From Toxonevra muliebris (lineage: Eukaryota; Arthropoda; Insecta; Diptera; Pallopteridae): a DNA stretch of 64,000 nucleotides. The stretch lies in contig OY829326.1 of NCBI GenBank assembly GCA_963691655.1, positions 81,461,235-81,525,234 on the forward strand, read 5' to 3'. The position numbers and the translations under genes are program-made. Positions 1-11,319 of this stretch are shown here, piece after piece (the stretch's first letter is position 1; each line of letters begins with the position of its first letter). The notes under the pieces are model-generated. The model ran no database searches. It was given only the letters and a program-made list of their open reading frames with translations, and was not told where the DNA came from.

Positions 1-88
1 TGAGTTTGTGGGGTGAGCGAGTAGCGGTGAAGTGGATCGACCCCAACAATATAATCGTATGGTTGCGGTTTTATAGTTGGTTGTTATT

Positions 89-106
89 TGTGTGTGTGTG
101 TGTGTG
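89..106. repeat. (TG)n microsatellite
   Basis: Short alternating TG run. It makes the minus-strand open frame over this stretch a repeat artefact. Confidence 0.9.
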
Positions 107-340
107 AGTGGGTATATGTGTATAGGTTTTTGTGGCATTATGTGAGCATAAAGATAATGATTTGCAATTCTGAAATTTAATTTTGTAATAATTTGCCTGA
201 TGAAGATAAATGCTCATTAACGTTTGATAACTTAAGTCATAAACTTTGAGCCAACCATATACACAAATTAGTACCTTCACTTACACATGTGCAAGTACTA
301 GAGATGGCAATCCGAGATTTGGCTCAACACTATGTGTATA

Positions 341-2170
341 TTAGGGTGGCCCTTAGCTATAGGTAATTTTTCAAAAGTAAAAATGTTGCTACTCTCTTGT
401 ACTAGTCTGGTTCCAATCAAAAAAAAACAGGGCTGTGCAAAACTTCAGCTCCATCGGACAACTTCTAGGCGACCCTCAAACGCCTTGAAGTTGAAACATA
501 GTATACGCAACTATTAACTCCGTTCAAAAGCGATATAGTCTTCCCTATCTTAACTATTTTCTTGTTTCGTCTTAGAAAAATTTATTTGGACACATCCAGG
601 AAATTGTGCAGAAACCTTATGAATCAAATTTTTTAAAAGTAAATCCGCACAATTCCTAAAACAACATGAAAAATATAATCGCCCACGATTCTATAGGAGA
701 AACGTATTTTTTTTACAAGAATAATATCCATAGAATCAGTTGTGAATTTCACAAGAATTTCAACGAAATTCACCTGAAATCCAGAAAGTAACTCAGCAAC
801 CCTCAAACACATGGTTGTCTGTCTGTCAGGGCAAATATGTCATTTTGCATTTTGTTTTCATAACAGTTGCTCTTGCAATAAAAAATAAAAGTTGCTCTTG
901 GTAAAAATTAAAAACAGCATGACTAGAGTTAAAATTTAAAATATTTTATCACATATTTTGGACTATAAATAATTAACTGATGCGAATTTTTAAATAGTTT
1001 TTAGATTTACTTATATATCATTTTAAGAATGATCTTTCGTTTGAAACAATAGCTGGGTTTTATTCGCCATTTGTTTCTAGTTATGTATAACTAACAGCGA
1101 AATATATATGAAAAACAACAACAAAACCGCAGAGATAATACGTATAATTATTGCACAAAAAATTCTTCTTCTTCTCCAAACTTTTAAAGTCAAAACCGAA
1201 ATTCGATTCTAAATGAAGTTATTTTTTTGTCGTGTGTCCAACTAAATTTGAAAATACACTTTCGTGTATCCGCACTATAAGAAAGAAATAGTAGTAGTTG
1301 GGTATTTTTTTGGTCTTCGGCGACGATTTGTAAAACAAATTGTTTCTCAACTTCATTTTTTGTGAAAATGGTATTGTATTTCTAAATTTTTTTCAAATTT
1401 TTTTCTGCAAAGTCATTGACAATAACTTTCTTCCCAAGTTTTTCAATTCCATTTTTGTAACCTGGATTATCTTTCGATATAGTAAGTTCTTTGTTGAAGA
1501 AATCGGTGCTGATAGAAAACTTCGCGAAGAAAATTTTTGTACCAGGAGTTACAAAAAAACGTAAACTCGATGTTTATAAACAAAGAAAAATTATTTTTTT
1601 GTAGCCTTATTTGCCTTAACCGCTGTTGGAACATTTTCATCAAATAATGATAGAGCCACAGTTTAGGGAGCTAAGTACTCGAGGTGGGTGACAAATTTGT
1701 CCGCAGCACCTTTCTGATTTTCGATCAATATCCTGATAATTTATCAATGTACGCATAAGCAAAAAGTAATGATAAGGTGCTTTAATTCCATCTGGTTACA
1801 GGAACCAGGCTCGAGCAAGAAAAATGCAAATTCTTTTTAAGAATTCTTTTTTCCCCTTATGAGATAACTGAAACTGGTCTTGAGAAAGGTTTATCTTGAA
1901 AATACAAATCATTTTTAGCTCTAACAATTTTGGCTAATCATCTCAGTGTTGCTTGTTCATAGAAAGATGTTGTTCAAGAAATCCAAGAATTGATTTATCT
2001 GAAAAAATTACTTTCCGGGCGGCAATGTACAACTTCATGGTCGATGAGGGTCGCCTCGCAGTTGTCCGATTGAGCTCAAATTTTGCACAGATTGTTTCTT
2101 TATTGATTGAAACAAGATAGGGGTCTGGGAGCTCAGCTTTTAGAAAGTTGAAATATAAGGGCCACCCTAA
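341..2170. mobile_element. Non-autonomous DNA element with long terminal inverted repeats
   Basis: The left end TTAGGGTGGCCC and the right end GGCCACCCTAA are inverted copies. The similarity continues inward for roughly 150-170 nt in diverged form: the segment around 430-510 about gaccctcaaacg matches the complement of 2020-2100. A perfect 6-bp direct repeat TGTATA flanks it at 335-340 and 2171-2176. No transposase-like reading frame is present, so it is non-autonomous. The superfamily is not assigned. A segment at about 1050-1160 (containing ctagttatgtataacta) recurs near 39980-40085, so the interior carries a dispersed repeat. Confidence 0.7.
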
Positions 2171-2529
2171 TGTATATGCTAACTAGATCTCAAAATTTAT
2201 GCCTACATCAATATTTTTGTAGTGATTTTGAAGATCGTATGATTTTTCGTACAATAACAATTGCACATAAAAAGTTATTCCACAAATAATGACTGTTCAT
2301 TTTTTTTCATATGCTGGCTTTAAAACTGAACTTCATTATTTAAAATTTTTTGGTTTTTCCTGTCTAAAAAGGAACACTTTTTGGGAGAAAAAAACTAAAT
2401 ACATATATTGGTTTTGCATTTGAAATGGTAAATTTAAATAGTTCAAATAGCAAACTTTTTTTTTTATTCATTATGATTATTATTATTATTTACTCATTAT
2501 TCTACTTGACGTAAAAGTTATAACTAAAC

Positions 2530-2893
2530 AGGTGACTCTAATCGACCGCTTTTTCATGGTGGATGTTCTTCGGAAATGAGCGATTTGATGCCACTAGTTC
2601 TAGTGTTCTCCAGAGCTACACGAACCGCAAGTAGAAGTCACGCATTCCACGTGGACACAGTATTCCAACGCACCATGCATTACAGAGATAGTTCTTTCCG
2701 ATTATGGAACAGGCTCCCCGCAAATATTTTTCCTGATTGTTATGACCTTTTCAAATTTAAAACAAACGTTCACAGACACTTCGCCCTCTTTCCTCCATTA
2801 ACCTATCTTCCTTTCCCAATCAATACAATGCTCTGCATTTATAGGTTTATAGGAGCAATATCCCTGTGTGTTGACTAATCAATAAAAAAAAAG
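2530..2893 (+). pseudogene. LINE 3' end fragment (reverse transcriptase C-terminal tail)
   Basis: An open frame from 2576 to 2878 ends in residues FRLWNRLPANIFP, followed shortly by FKTNVHRHF. An RLWN-LP...F motif of this kind is what I recall from the extreme C-terminus of CR1/Jockey-like LINE polymerases. The stop is followed at once by an adenine-rich tract (aatcaataaaaaaaaa, to about 2893), as expected for a LINE 3' terminus. The catalytic domains are absent, so it is a 5'-truncated dead copy. A short host peptide is possible but unlikely. Confidence 0.6.
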
Positions 2894-3780
2894 GTATCAT
2901 TTTTCAAAAACTACAGCGGACTAAACATAAAAAAACGTATAAAAAAATTGTCAAATTTCAGTAAAGCCGTACTGCTCTAAATTTTACTGTTTTTAACTCA
3001 CAATAACTTCTAAAATAATGTTTTTATACACGCAGAAAGTTTATTGGTCAAGGTTTTGCATATGATTCTGCCTACTTTTCTGCACGGTTGGTCACTTCAT
3101 ATTTTCGGGATTCGACAATTACACAGTTGCATTTTACTACAAATTTCAAAAATAGATATTAATTCAAACTCAAAGAAAAATGAAAATTATAATAACTAAT
3201 GCATATAAAACAAATCTTCAATATAGAAAAAGGATAGCTATGGGGACGATATTGACAGGAAAAATGTGAATTCCAACAAAACCTGGATGTACATGAATTA
3301 ATTAAATTTTTGTTATATTTATTTTTTTAAATCATACATATTTCTGTTTGTATTTAGTTAATATTTTTCTACTATCGCAATTAATAAAGAAAAAATATAG
3401 ATATTTCTTATTGCAATAATAATAACATGAAAATATATAAAATTTAAATATTTTTATTCTCAGAATCCACACAAATTATTTGTTTCAACTCGAAATGTTG
3501 AAATGTTCTCTGTCAAAATTTTATCTCCATTTCGCATAGCAAAATTACAATTTTTTTTCACCACTATTTCCATCGAGTAAAAAGTTACCGTTTCACACAC
3601 ACCCAAATTAAACTTTTATGCTTGTTTTTCTATTAATAAGGAGTTCGATTTTTGACTTGACTTTAAAGCCAAAAACCTTTAAAAAAGTACAAAATTTCAA
3701 ATATTGGGCAATCCAAAACCACCTGTTTATGCCAGATTAAAGTGAATGATGCCATATAACATCAAAATAGATAAAGGGTT

Positions 3781-3812
3781 AATGGTAGTGAACAACATAT
3801 TCCACTACCATT
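3781..3812. repeat. Perfect 10-bp-arm hairpin
   Basis: AATGGTAGTG and CACTACCATT are perfect inverted arms separated by 12 nt. A second perfect hairpin lies about 70 bp downstream. Function unknown. Confidence 0.6.
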
Positions 3813-3882
3813 AAACGGTAGGTTTACGGGATTATATTTTAAAATACAAAAGAGACCAGTATTGGTGGGTGCCCAAAAATTT

Positions 3883-3919
3883 ACATCACTAACATGTAAT
3901 ATGTACTTGTTAGTGATGT
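3883..3919. repeat. Perfect 12-bp-arm hairpin
   Basis: ACATCACTAACA and TGTTAGTGATGT flank a 13-nt loop. The rest of 2894-5600 shows no gene that I can support. Confidence 0.6.
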
Positions 3920-5599
3920 TGAAGTCATAATTCTTAATGACTTGAGTAGGAAGCTATTAATTGCAATAGATCGATTGCTGAATTTTAAACATCAAATGCA
4001 CACTAGCGGATGAAGACATTTCCTAAATGTGGGCTGGTTAACTTTTTTGTCTCTTATAATGTTTTTTGTATTCATGACGAACGACCAGAACAGCTCGTCT
4101 AAAAATCATCTGAAACTAAAAATTTTGGTTGAATACAAATCTACACGTAGCTTCTAGCTTTACAAATGACAATGTGCAATGGCACCTTATAAAATAAAAT
4201 AGCAAACTGATAACTTTTTAAGGTTAATTCGTAGTTGCTGATTTTGCTTCTGTATCCAGATTTTCTCTATCACGTCTTAGGTCCTTACTATGAAGCCCAC
4301 TAAGCCTTAGCACATCGGTTCTAAATAATGAAGAAAAATATGTTTTCATCATCCTTTGATTAAAGAATAGACAAAACTATGAAGCCAGTAAATTAAGTCA
4401 AAATACGAATATAAATGCAAAGCCCAATTTGATTAGTTATGAATCCAGAAAATGCTTGTGGCCTAAAATTTTTATATGGAGTAGCTTTCAATGTTATTTG
4501 GCTTATTATTTTAAATAGTAATTATATCATTTGTGGATATTATTTGGCTCTCCCAAAAACTGGGTCACTGTTTTTCTTCTTCTTTTTTGTAGTGCTCTTT
4601 GTAAGGATTCCATCGTAGAAAGCCCTGTAATCTTCAGGCATGTAGTGGACTATTTCGTTATAATTGATGGGGATCTTGTACTGTGTGCATTAATGTGGAC
4701 ATTATCTTGTTTCTTTATATTAAAAAGTCCATAAGGCAGGACAAATCGGCACTGCATTCAAATACCTTAATATCGCTTTTCTTTGCCATTTAAATCAACG
4801 TCCGCGAGTTATATAGTTATAATATATAATGTTTTTATAGTAAAAATAATTGAAAGCCGAATTTTTTCATACGTTTTTTCATTGAGGTTTTTTAAAAACA
4901 GATATTATCCCCTAGTGAACCCAGCCACTAATTTTCAGTATTTGACCCATATTCTTAAGTCTACAAAATACTAATATTTAAAAATAAAAAAAGGTACTTC
5001 CAGAGATATCCACATATCTTTGAAGGATGTTATGTTCTTTGAAAATTATGTTCCTAATTAATTTTTTTTTTTATATTTTACTTAAACTCCTCTGTATCGA
5101 AAACTTTGGGTGACCACTGAAGGTAAACCATGAGAGATAAGAAACTTCATATTCTTAAATATTAAAAAAAAATCTAAAAATCATCATGTTTCAAGGAGTG
5201 TCGGATCTCATTTTCTTGTTTTTTAGTCGAAACTGGCTGGAATTACCTTTATTTAGAGTTTGAATAATTTTGAAAAGTTATGCATTTCATACTCATATTG
5301 ATGTATTTTCTTTTTTTTTAACTATATAGTTACAACTTCACATTCCCCGCCCCTACCATATATGTTAATTTAGGTCTGAATACGACAACTAAAAATAACT
5401 TCTCGCTGAGAGTTAAGTTTCAATCAAGCAAATGTATAGTTATATATCCTAACGTTACCAACTATCACGTATATATAATATATAAGCAGTGCGTGCAAGT
5501 GATTACCGAAATCATGACACCACATAACGTTCTAACCTCTATACTTTTTTACTTCACGCTATGCTAATTTACAACACGTTTGCATAAATAAACTTTAAG

Positions 5600-5903
5600 A
5601 GCCCACAGTGCGCTTGAACTGGAATTAATTCAAGGGTTCTTGCCTACACAATTTTCTCCCTGATTTTGAATCAGTAGTGTTCCCTGAACATAAAAATCTA
5701 AAAACTAAAAAAATCCGAGGAGGGCTTTTTGAGAAAAATGATTTGAATATTTCCGTATTCTAAATGTATAAAGATTCTCAAGAAGATGATATTGATATGT
5801 CAAAATATGGAATAAATAGAGAACATTACTGATTCAAAATCATGAAGAAAACTCTGTGTGCAAGGACCTTTGAACTAATTGCAGTTCAGACGCACCGTGA
5901 GCC
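5600..5903. mobile_element. Foldback (MITE-like) element of about 300 bp
   Basis: Arms of about 90 nt, from GCCCACAGTGCG at the left and its diverged complement CGCACCGTGAGCC at the right, are inverted copies at roughly 80% identity. Both contain the stretch gattttgaatcagta or its complement. There is no coding capacity. The target duplication is not clear. Edges are approximate. Confidence 0.6.
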
Positions 5904-7323
5904 AATGTCAAGAGAAATAAATGAACGAAATTTGAAAGAGATGATCTGATTTCAGTGGGCACCTCTTCTTAACCAATCCAAGGTGATAAGATCACAACGA
6001 ATGGGATTTCCTTTCTACACAAACGACATTCAATCATCTCCTCGAACAGACATGATTAATTTTAATAAAATTTATGATTATATTTTACTACGCTTGAAGT
6101 ACACTCAAAATGAAAAGGATACACCTCCCACAACCACCAACAAATTACTTATTTTCAGAATCAATGAAGCAAAATGAGGAAGCCTTCTGATAACAGAAGT
6201 GTCCGAATAATGTTTGATCGCACTATCCCTCGTCATGTTACATTTGCCCTGCCATGTTCCGCATCAAAATGTCAATTTTAATTTTTTTTAACCATGCATC
6301 TTACTACCCCTTTAAAATGTTCATTATAAATTCAACAAAAATAAAAAGGAAAACTTTCAAAATGTTTCCGTTTCCGTTCCTCTGACCACACGACGGACTA
6401 TCTTCCGCTACATCCGCCTTCAAGCTTCGAGTGCGAACGCGAACGAGCATTAACGTTAATGCGTTCCTACTGTTCTTACGTTTTCCATATTTTCATATCA
6501 TTATCAACTTCATTCCCTTAACATTACATCTATCTATCTACGGATATGCATATGTATGTGTGCAAGTAGATGTTGATCTGATGCCTGACTGGCATCTCAA
6601 TCTCATATTCCCAAAGCGGCGGTGATGGTGTTAGCTATGCTTGTTGTTTGTATTCATGTTGCTGTGTTTTGTTTTTTTTTTTTAATTTTGTTTCTGCTAT
6701 AGCTGCGCAAAAGTTTTCATATTTCATTTTTTTCACCCTCAATTTGATGTTTTCACAAAGTTCGTCTTCATTTCACTTTCCTTTCCTGCTTGACATAATT
6801 TAATTTTGTTACAGAAGTTTCTCGTTTTTACTTTTTCTTTCACTCTCTCTATCTCTATCTCTCATATGAAAACATGCTCAGGATACTGTTCCATTATATG
6901 CCATTGTGTCTTTCAAAATAATTAGTATGGATTTTTTCCGTAGCTTTCGTTCATTTCGAATTCCCCAATTATGTTCATATAAAATGTATCCAACCCTTTC
7001 ACATCAACCAGAAATATAAAAATGATTAATATATTGCACAATATCTTTTTTCAGAATTTTAAATACAATTAAATTTAATTAGACCTTAAATTAACTAAGA
7101 TCAAAATTATAATTATTGGTTCAAAGTTCATTGTCTTAGAAGCTGATCTTAAAATTTGTGTCTCAATTAAAATTGGTTTTCTTTCATTACGAAATAAAGG
7201 ATAATTTATATGCACAATACATAATTCGGATTTCTCAAAAGAAAGAGCTTAAGAACTTGCGAATAAAGTGAAACTTCTCACAGCCAATTTGATTTTTTCC
7301 GCAAAACGTAATTGATCAATTTA

Positions 7324-7429
7324 CAAGCTGTCTTATTCGTTGTCGTATCCTCTCATTTGTCATATATTCTCTCATTTTTCATACAAAATTATACGACATT
7401 ATAATTATACGACAGTGTATGACAGCTTG
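7324..7429. mobile_element. Small MITE-like inverted-repeat element
   Basis: CAAGCTGTC (7324-7332) and GACAGCTTG (7421-7429) are perfect inverted ends. Weaker pairing continues inward through two tgtcgta-like blocks. No target duplication is evident. Confidence 0.4.
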
Positions 7430-8402
7430 AGAATCAGCAAAATATTTGGAAACGTTACAGTGGTTTATGCTCAAACATCGTAATTATTGTGATTTATTTA
7501 TTTTGTTTATCACATTCATTACTTGTGTACTTAAATCAATCTGTGCTTGACGTTTTCTATATTCCCTCATGTACAACGCCCTCTTATTTTGTTGTTCTTT
7601 TTCTATTTCTATTCAAACTACCATTTATGTAAAAATTCAAACAAAACACGATGGAAAAATCAACACGAATGAAAAAAAAAACACATAGCCCAACTATAGA
7701 GTTGACCAAATGTATTAAATTACAACGAAAAACTTGTGCAAACTTTTGGGATTGAATGAAATTACGTTCGTAACATTTCACTTAATTTTGAGAAGCTTCG
7801 CTTCAATAAATCAGCATTCGCTTTTCGAAGAAACTCAGGATAGTGATGCTTAACAAAGGTGTTATGAGTATTTTTAAAGTCATCATATCCCTGTATTTAA
7901 TATTGTCGGGTCTATGGTACTGTGAAGTAAAAAAGCAAATACAAAAAAAAAATGGATGTGTGCAAGGCACTCAAGATATTTGATGTGTAAACAGTTAAGC
8001 CAACTGAATGCCATGTACATAAGCTCACATATGTATAGCCATATATAGGGATTTGATGTATAATCTAAATGCTAGGTAAATATTTAATTCGAATTAAAAC
8101 AATTCTTTTATAAACTTAAAAATTTATTAGATATCATTATGTTTTATATATAATAGCCCAATTCACTATAAATTGCAAATGGTCTTGCATCATTGCAAAT
8201 TTTTATTCCATATCGCATATATTTGTTGTTGTGAATGCAAAAATATTTTGCAATTGCACCAAATCGTAGCTGCATTATTTTTCTTTTACTCAATACATCG
8301 GACACGATATGTTTGCATATACGCAGCTGTAATTGCATCTATTTTTCCGCGCTTCAAGTTTTTCTTCCTTGAAATTTTATTAGATTTGCAAAATTTACAT
8401 AA

Positions 8403-8478
8403 CGTCGCCTGAGAATTGATCTGGCGTATAGGTATATGAATTTGTACACACATGCGCCAAATCAATCCTCAGGCGACG
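8403..8478. repeat. 76-nt stable hairpin with 24-nt arms
   Basis: The arms 8403-8426 (starting CGTCGCCTGAG) and 8455-8478 (ending CTCAGGCGACG) pair at 22 of 24 positions around a loop of about 28 nt. It is markedly GC-richer than its surroundings. It could be a miniature inverted-repeat element or a microRNA-like precursor; the sequence alone does not decide. Confidence 0.65.
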
Positions 8479-9164
8479 ATAAGTGCTTTCCGCATTTAAC
8501 CTTAGAAAGGCAATAGGGGTGATTAGTCAGCCCACTACTTTTTAAAGGCACCGCAAAGAGATTTGCCTTAACTGCATTTAATAAAAATAAGAAACAATGT
8601 ATTTTTATTGAAGTAAATAAGTGATTTTATAATAAATAAGGTAAATGCACAAAGCAAAGTTTTTATAATGCCGTGGTTTGTATGTGAGTAAATTTATCGA
8701 AACATAAACAAACAAACTCCGCTCGTATTTTAATTTCTCGCTCTCTTCTTCTCTTCTCTTTGTTGTTTAGAGTAGCACAGTCATGCCGCGCAGTAGTGCG
8801 AGCGAGAGGGTAACTGGACGTTACAGTTATCTTACATCTTACGTTACAGTTATTCTTACATTTTACACATTTGAAATTTTGCCCATACCGTGAGCTAAAA
8901 TGTTTACACATAAAAAATCGTTATGTAGAATATTGTTACAAAAAAGAATACTATGCAAAAATCGGTAAGGAAAATCACGCAAAAACTGTCGTGTCTAAAA
9001 GCGGACTAATGAATACAAAGAAATTCATATTATACATAAGAATTGCATTGAGCAATGAAATAGTTAACATTACGATCACAAAGCTGAAAGCATCTGGAAG
9101 AAAAGATAATCAATAGTAAAAATTTCTATTCAACCGTTTCTGTTCCTTCTCTTTATAAAAGATT

Positions 9165-9360
9165 TGACGTTTGCTATTCTCCACTCAAAAACTTTAATGT
9201 ATGCAGAGGACGTCAAGCTGTTCCTTTCGCATAATTCATAATAAAAACCAGAAGTTACTACCATCCGATCTAAACAGCTTGGTACAATGGTGCAATATAA
9301 ATTTAATGATCTTGAACATATCATTTTCGGACCAAAAATTTTTAAAAAACTGTAAATCGA
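9165..9360 (+). pseudogene. Reverse transcriptase catalytic-region relic of a LINE
   Basis: Plus-strand reading gives LMYAEDVKLFLS around 9195-9230, a decayed form of the YADD-VKLF catalytic motif with the first Asp changed to Glu. After a frame change it continues SDLNSLVQWCNINLMILN, the usual downstream helix of LINE polymerases. Both pieces are short and the frame is broken, so it is an old dead fragment of a CR1/Jockey-like element. Confidence 0.65.
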
Positions 9361-10050
9361 TTTAAAAAAAAACTGTATATTTCGCGGTATCAATTTTTTC
9401 AATGAATAGGGAAAGCTATTTATCCATCATCTAAATCGTCTTCGTTCTCCATTTTCATATCTCCTTCTGTAGTTGTATTTAATTTGTGCTTTGAAGAAAT
9501 TTGGCGAAGCGATTCCGGCTTTGCTATGAGATATTTATAGAAATCAACGCATGGATATTACATTTGGCGACAAGAATCGCCACTTCTTTCAAAAGTATAC
9601 TCACAACGAGTTGCCATTGTTCTTTCAGACATTTTGCATTGCGATTGATAAATTTGAATTTCATAGCGCTAAAATTTTTATATTTTTTTTCTTAGTATAA
9701 ACGCGGTATTTTGGTAAAAAAAAAATAGTGGTATGCGGTTTTGGAGTTGAAAAAAAAGGTATAGTACCGCGAAAAACTTTGCCTTCTTACAGAATATTCA
9801 ATTGGAAATACTGTCTAAACTCATTTGGATTCCTTGGTTGACTAGGGAGTTGGACTCCAAGGACTCCAAATTTCGTTTTCATTTGCATATAAATGTATGC
9901 TTAAATAAATAAAATTAAAAAAAAAAATTAATTGATTAAAAACAAATTTTTGTTGGCTTCACCTTGGCTCAAAATATTTTTCTGGAAAAGGTGTACCTCG
10001 TAGGTTATTCCGATGTTTTGGGGCCCCTTATAATTTTTAATAAGAAACAT

Positions 10051-10130
10051 TTCATGATAGTTTTTTAGGAGACTATGAAAATTAAATCTAGAGGTTAATT
10101 TTCAAAGTCATGACTTAAGTTCATGTCAAT
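10051..10130 (-). repeat. Inverted 80-bp copy of part of the 486-bp unit
   Basis: The left arm beginning ttcatgatag is the perfect complement of 10215-10294, which ends ctatcatgaa. The loop between arms is 84 nt. Similarity stops exactly at both ends. Four nucleotides (gaac) separate it from the direct array. Confidence 0.95.
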
Positions 10131-10134
10131 GAAC

Positions 10135-10620
10135 TGCCCGTCTCTATATACATTGTTGTTGTGATGACTACATTTGTTCATTAAGCCTGTTTATATATAA
10201 CTTCAAATAACGAAATTGACATGAACTTAAGTCATGACTTTGAAAATTAACCTCTAGATTTAATTTTCATAGTCTCCTAAAAAACTATCATGAACTGATC
10301 GAATGGGGACCGTTCAGAAAAAATGACACCTAGAATCATTTTCTCACAAACACACACACTCTCCCATGTACTAGACTTTCAAATAACGAACTGTTATGCA
10401 GAATAGCTACAATGGGAAAAAAACAACAACATAAGTGTATAGAACGGTAGTGGTAGTTTCTTTCAATATCTCTATTCAGTGAAGATATTTGGAATCAAAT
10501 CCGTAATTCTGAGTTATGATTTCAAATATTAGTAGCTTATATAGGATATTGAAAGATTAAGAACTATCACTAAGATCACTGATGAGGAATTGTGGCGGAT
10601 TCCGAAACGGCCGTCTGATT
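10135..10620 (+). repeat. 486-bp tandem unit, copy 1
   Basis: It begins tgcccgtctc and ends ccgtctgatt. It includes a near-duplicate internal motif ttcaaataacgaa, seen twice per unit, and a full hammerhead at its 3' end. The start lies 5 nt past the ribozyme cleavage point, the position where a linearised self-cleaved RNA would begin if a few nucleotides were lost. Confidence 0.95.
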
Positions 10621-10621
10621 T
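10573..10621 (+). ncRNA. Hammerhead ribozyme, copy 1
   Basis: All conserved parts are present in order. Helix I is AGATCA (10573-10578) with TGATTT (10616-10621). The core is CTGATGA (10579-10585). Helix II is GGAAT/ATTCC with an 8-nt loop TGTGGCGG. GAAA follows (10604-10607). Helix III is ACG/CGT with only a 2-nt loop, and the cleavage triplet is GTC, so cutting is predicted between 10615 and 10616. Hammerheads self-cleave by transesterification to leave a 2',3'-cyclic phosphate. The palindrome ACGGCCGT in helix III suggests that two molecules, or tandem copies, pair to form the active dimer, as known for other short-helix-III hammerheads. Confidence 0.9.
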
Positions 10622-11106
10622 GCCCGTCTCTATATACATTGTTGTTGTGATGACTACATTTGTTCATTAAGCCTGTTTATATATAACTTCAAATAACGAA
10701 ATTGACATGAACTTAAGTCATGACTTTGAAAATTAACCTCTAGATTTAATTTTCATAGTCTCCTAAAAAACTATCATGAACTGATCGAATGGGGACCGTT
10801 CAGAAAAAATGACACCTAGAATCATTTTCTCACAAACACACACACTCTCCCATGTACTAGACTTTCAAATAACGAACTGTTATGCAGAATAGCTACAATG
10901 GGAAAAAAACAACAACATAAGTGTATAGAACGGTAGTGGTAGTTTCTTTCAATATCTCTATTCAGTGAAGATATTTGGAATCAAATCCGTAATTCTGAGT
11001 TATGATTTCAAATATTAGTAGCTTATATAGGATATTGAAAGATTAAGAACTATCACTAAGATCACTGATGAGGAATTGTGGCGGATTCCGAAACGGCCGT
11101 CTGATT
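10621..11106 (+). repeat. 486-bp tandem unit, copy 2
   Basis: Head-to-tail copy of the preceding unit with no difference that I could see. The near-identity of the copies means either a recent insertion or a single round of rolling or concatemeric copying. Confidence 0.95.
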
Positions 11107-11107
11107 T
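11059..11107 (+). ncRNA. Hammerhead ribozyme, copy 2
   Basis: Same motif as copy 1, exactly 486 nt downstream, with predicted cleavage between 11101 and 11102. Cutting at both sites would release a monomer RNA of 486 nt (10616-11101). Confidence 0.9.
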
Positions 11108-11178
11108 GCCCGTCTCTATATACATTGTTGTTGTGATGACTACATTTGTTCATTAAGCCTGTTTATATATAACTTCAA
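11107..11178 (+). repeat. Partial third copy of the 486-bp unit
   Basis: It matches the first 72 nt of the unit, then switches to flanking DNA at the aagaaacattt target repeat. Confidence 0.9.
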
Positions 11179-11319
11179 GAAACATTTTTTCCAAAGACAG
11201 TTTAATAGTTTTCTCAACGGTTTTTGTTTTATCGGCCATTTTTTTTAAAAAGGGGGCCTAAAACCTCATTTTCAAAAGGAAGGGTAAGAGATGCTGGAAA
11301 AGTATGAAAACAAAAATTG

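Larger units (their letters stand above)
5904..10040. other. Gene-poor AT-rich stretch upstream of the channel gene
   Basis: Apart from small hairpins and one reverse-transcriptase scrap listed separately, I see no gene. The part at 6367-6470 is less AT-rich and holds the palindrome attaacgttaat. It could be a regulatory region or a 5' noncoding exon, but nothing in the sequence proves it. Confidence 0.4.
10051..11178 (+). mobile_element. Hammerhead-bearing tandem retroelement (retrozyme / Penelope-related)
   Basis: A 486-bp unit occurs as two complete, apparently identical copies (10135-10620, 10621-11106) plus 72 bp of a third (11107-11178). Left of the array, 10051-10130 is an exact reverse complement of 10215-10294. 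An 11-nt direct repeat aagaaacattt flanks the whole (10042-10052 and 11177-11187, overlapping the ends by 2 nt), as a target duplication would. Each unit junction contains a hammerhead ribozyme. The unit has no open frame of note. Known retrozymes and the terminal repeats of Penelope-like elements combine tandem partial copies, an inverted 5' piece and hammerheads, so I infer that mechanism. It is non-autonomous; the enzyme source is not in the window. Confidence 0.85.

Noticed and set aside
2576..2878. 100-codon host gene
   Set aside because: The peptide matches the pattern of a LINE polymerase tail and is followed by an A-rich 3' end.
10135..11178. CRISPR-like or ordinary satellite reading of the 486-bp repeat
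   Set aside because: The unit is too long, there are no spacers, and only 2.15 copies lie between a target duplication. Ribozymes and the inverted piece indicate a retroelement.
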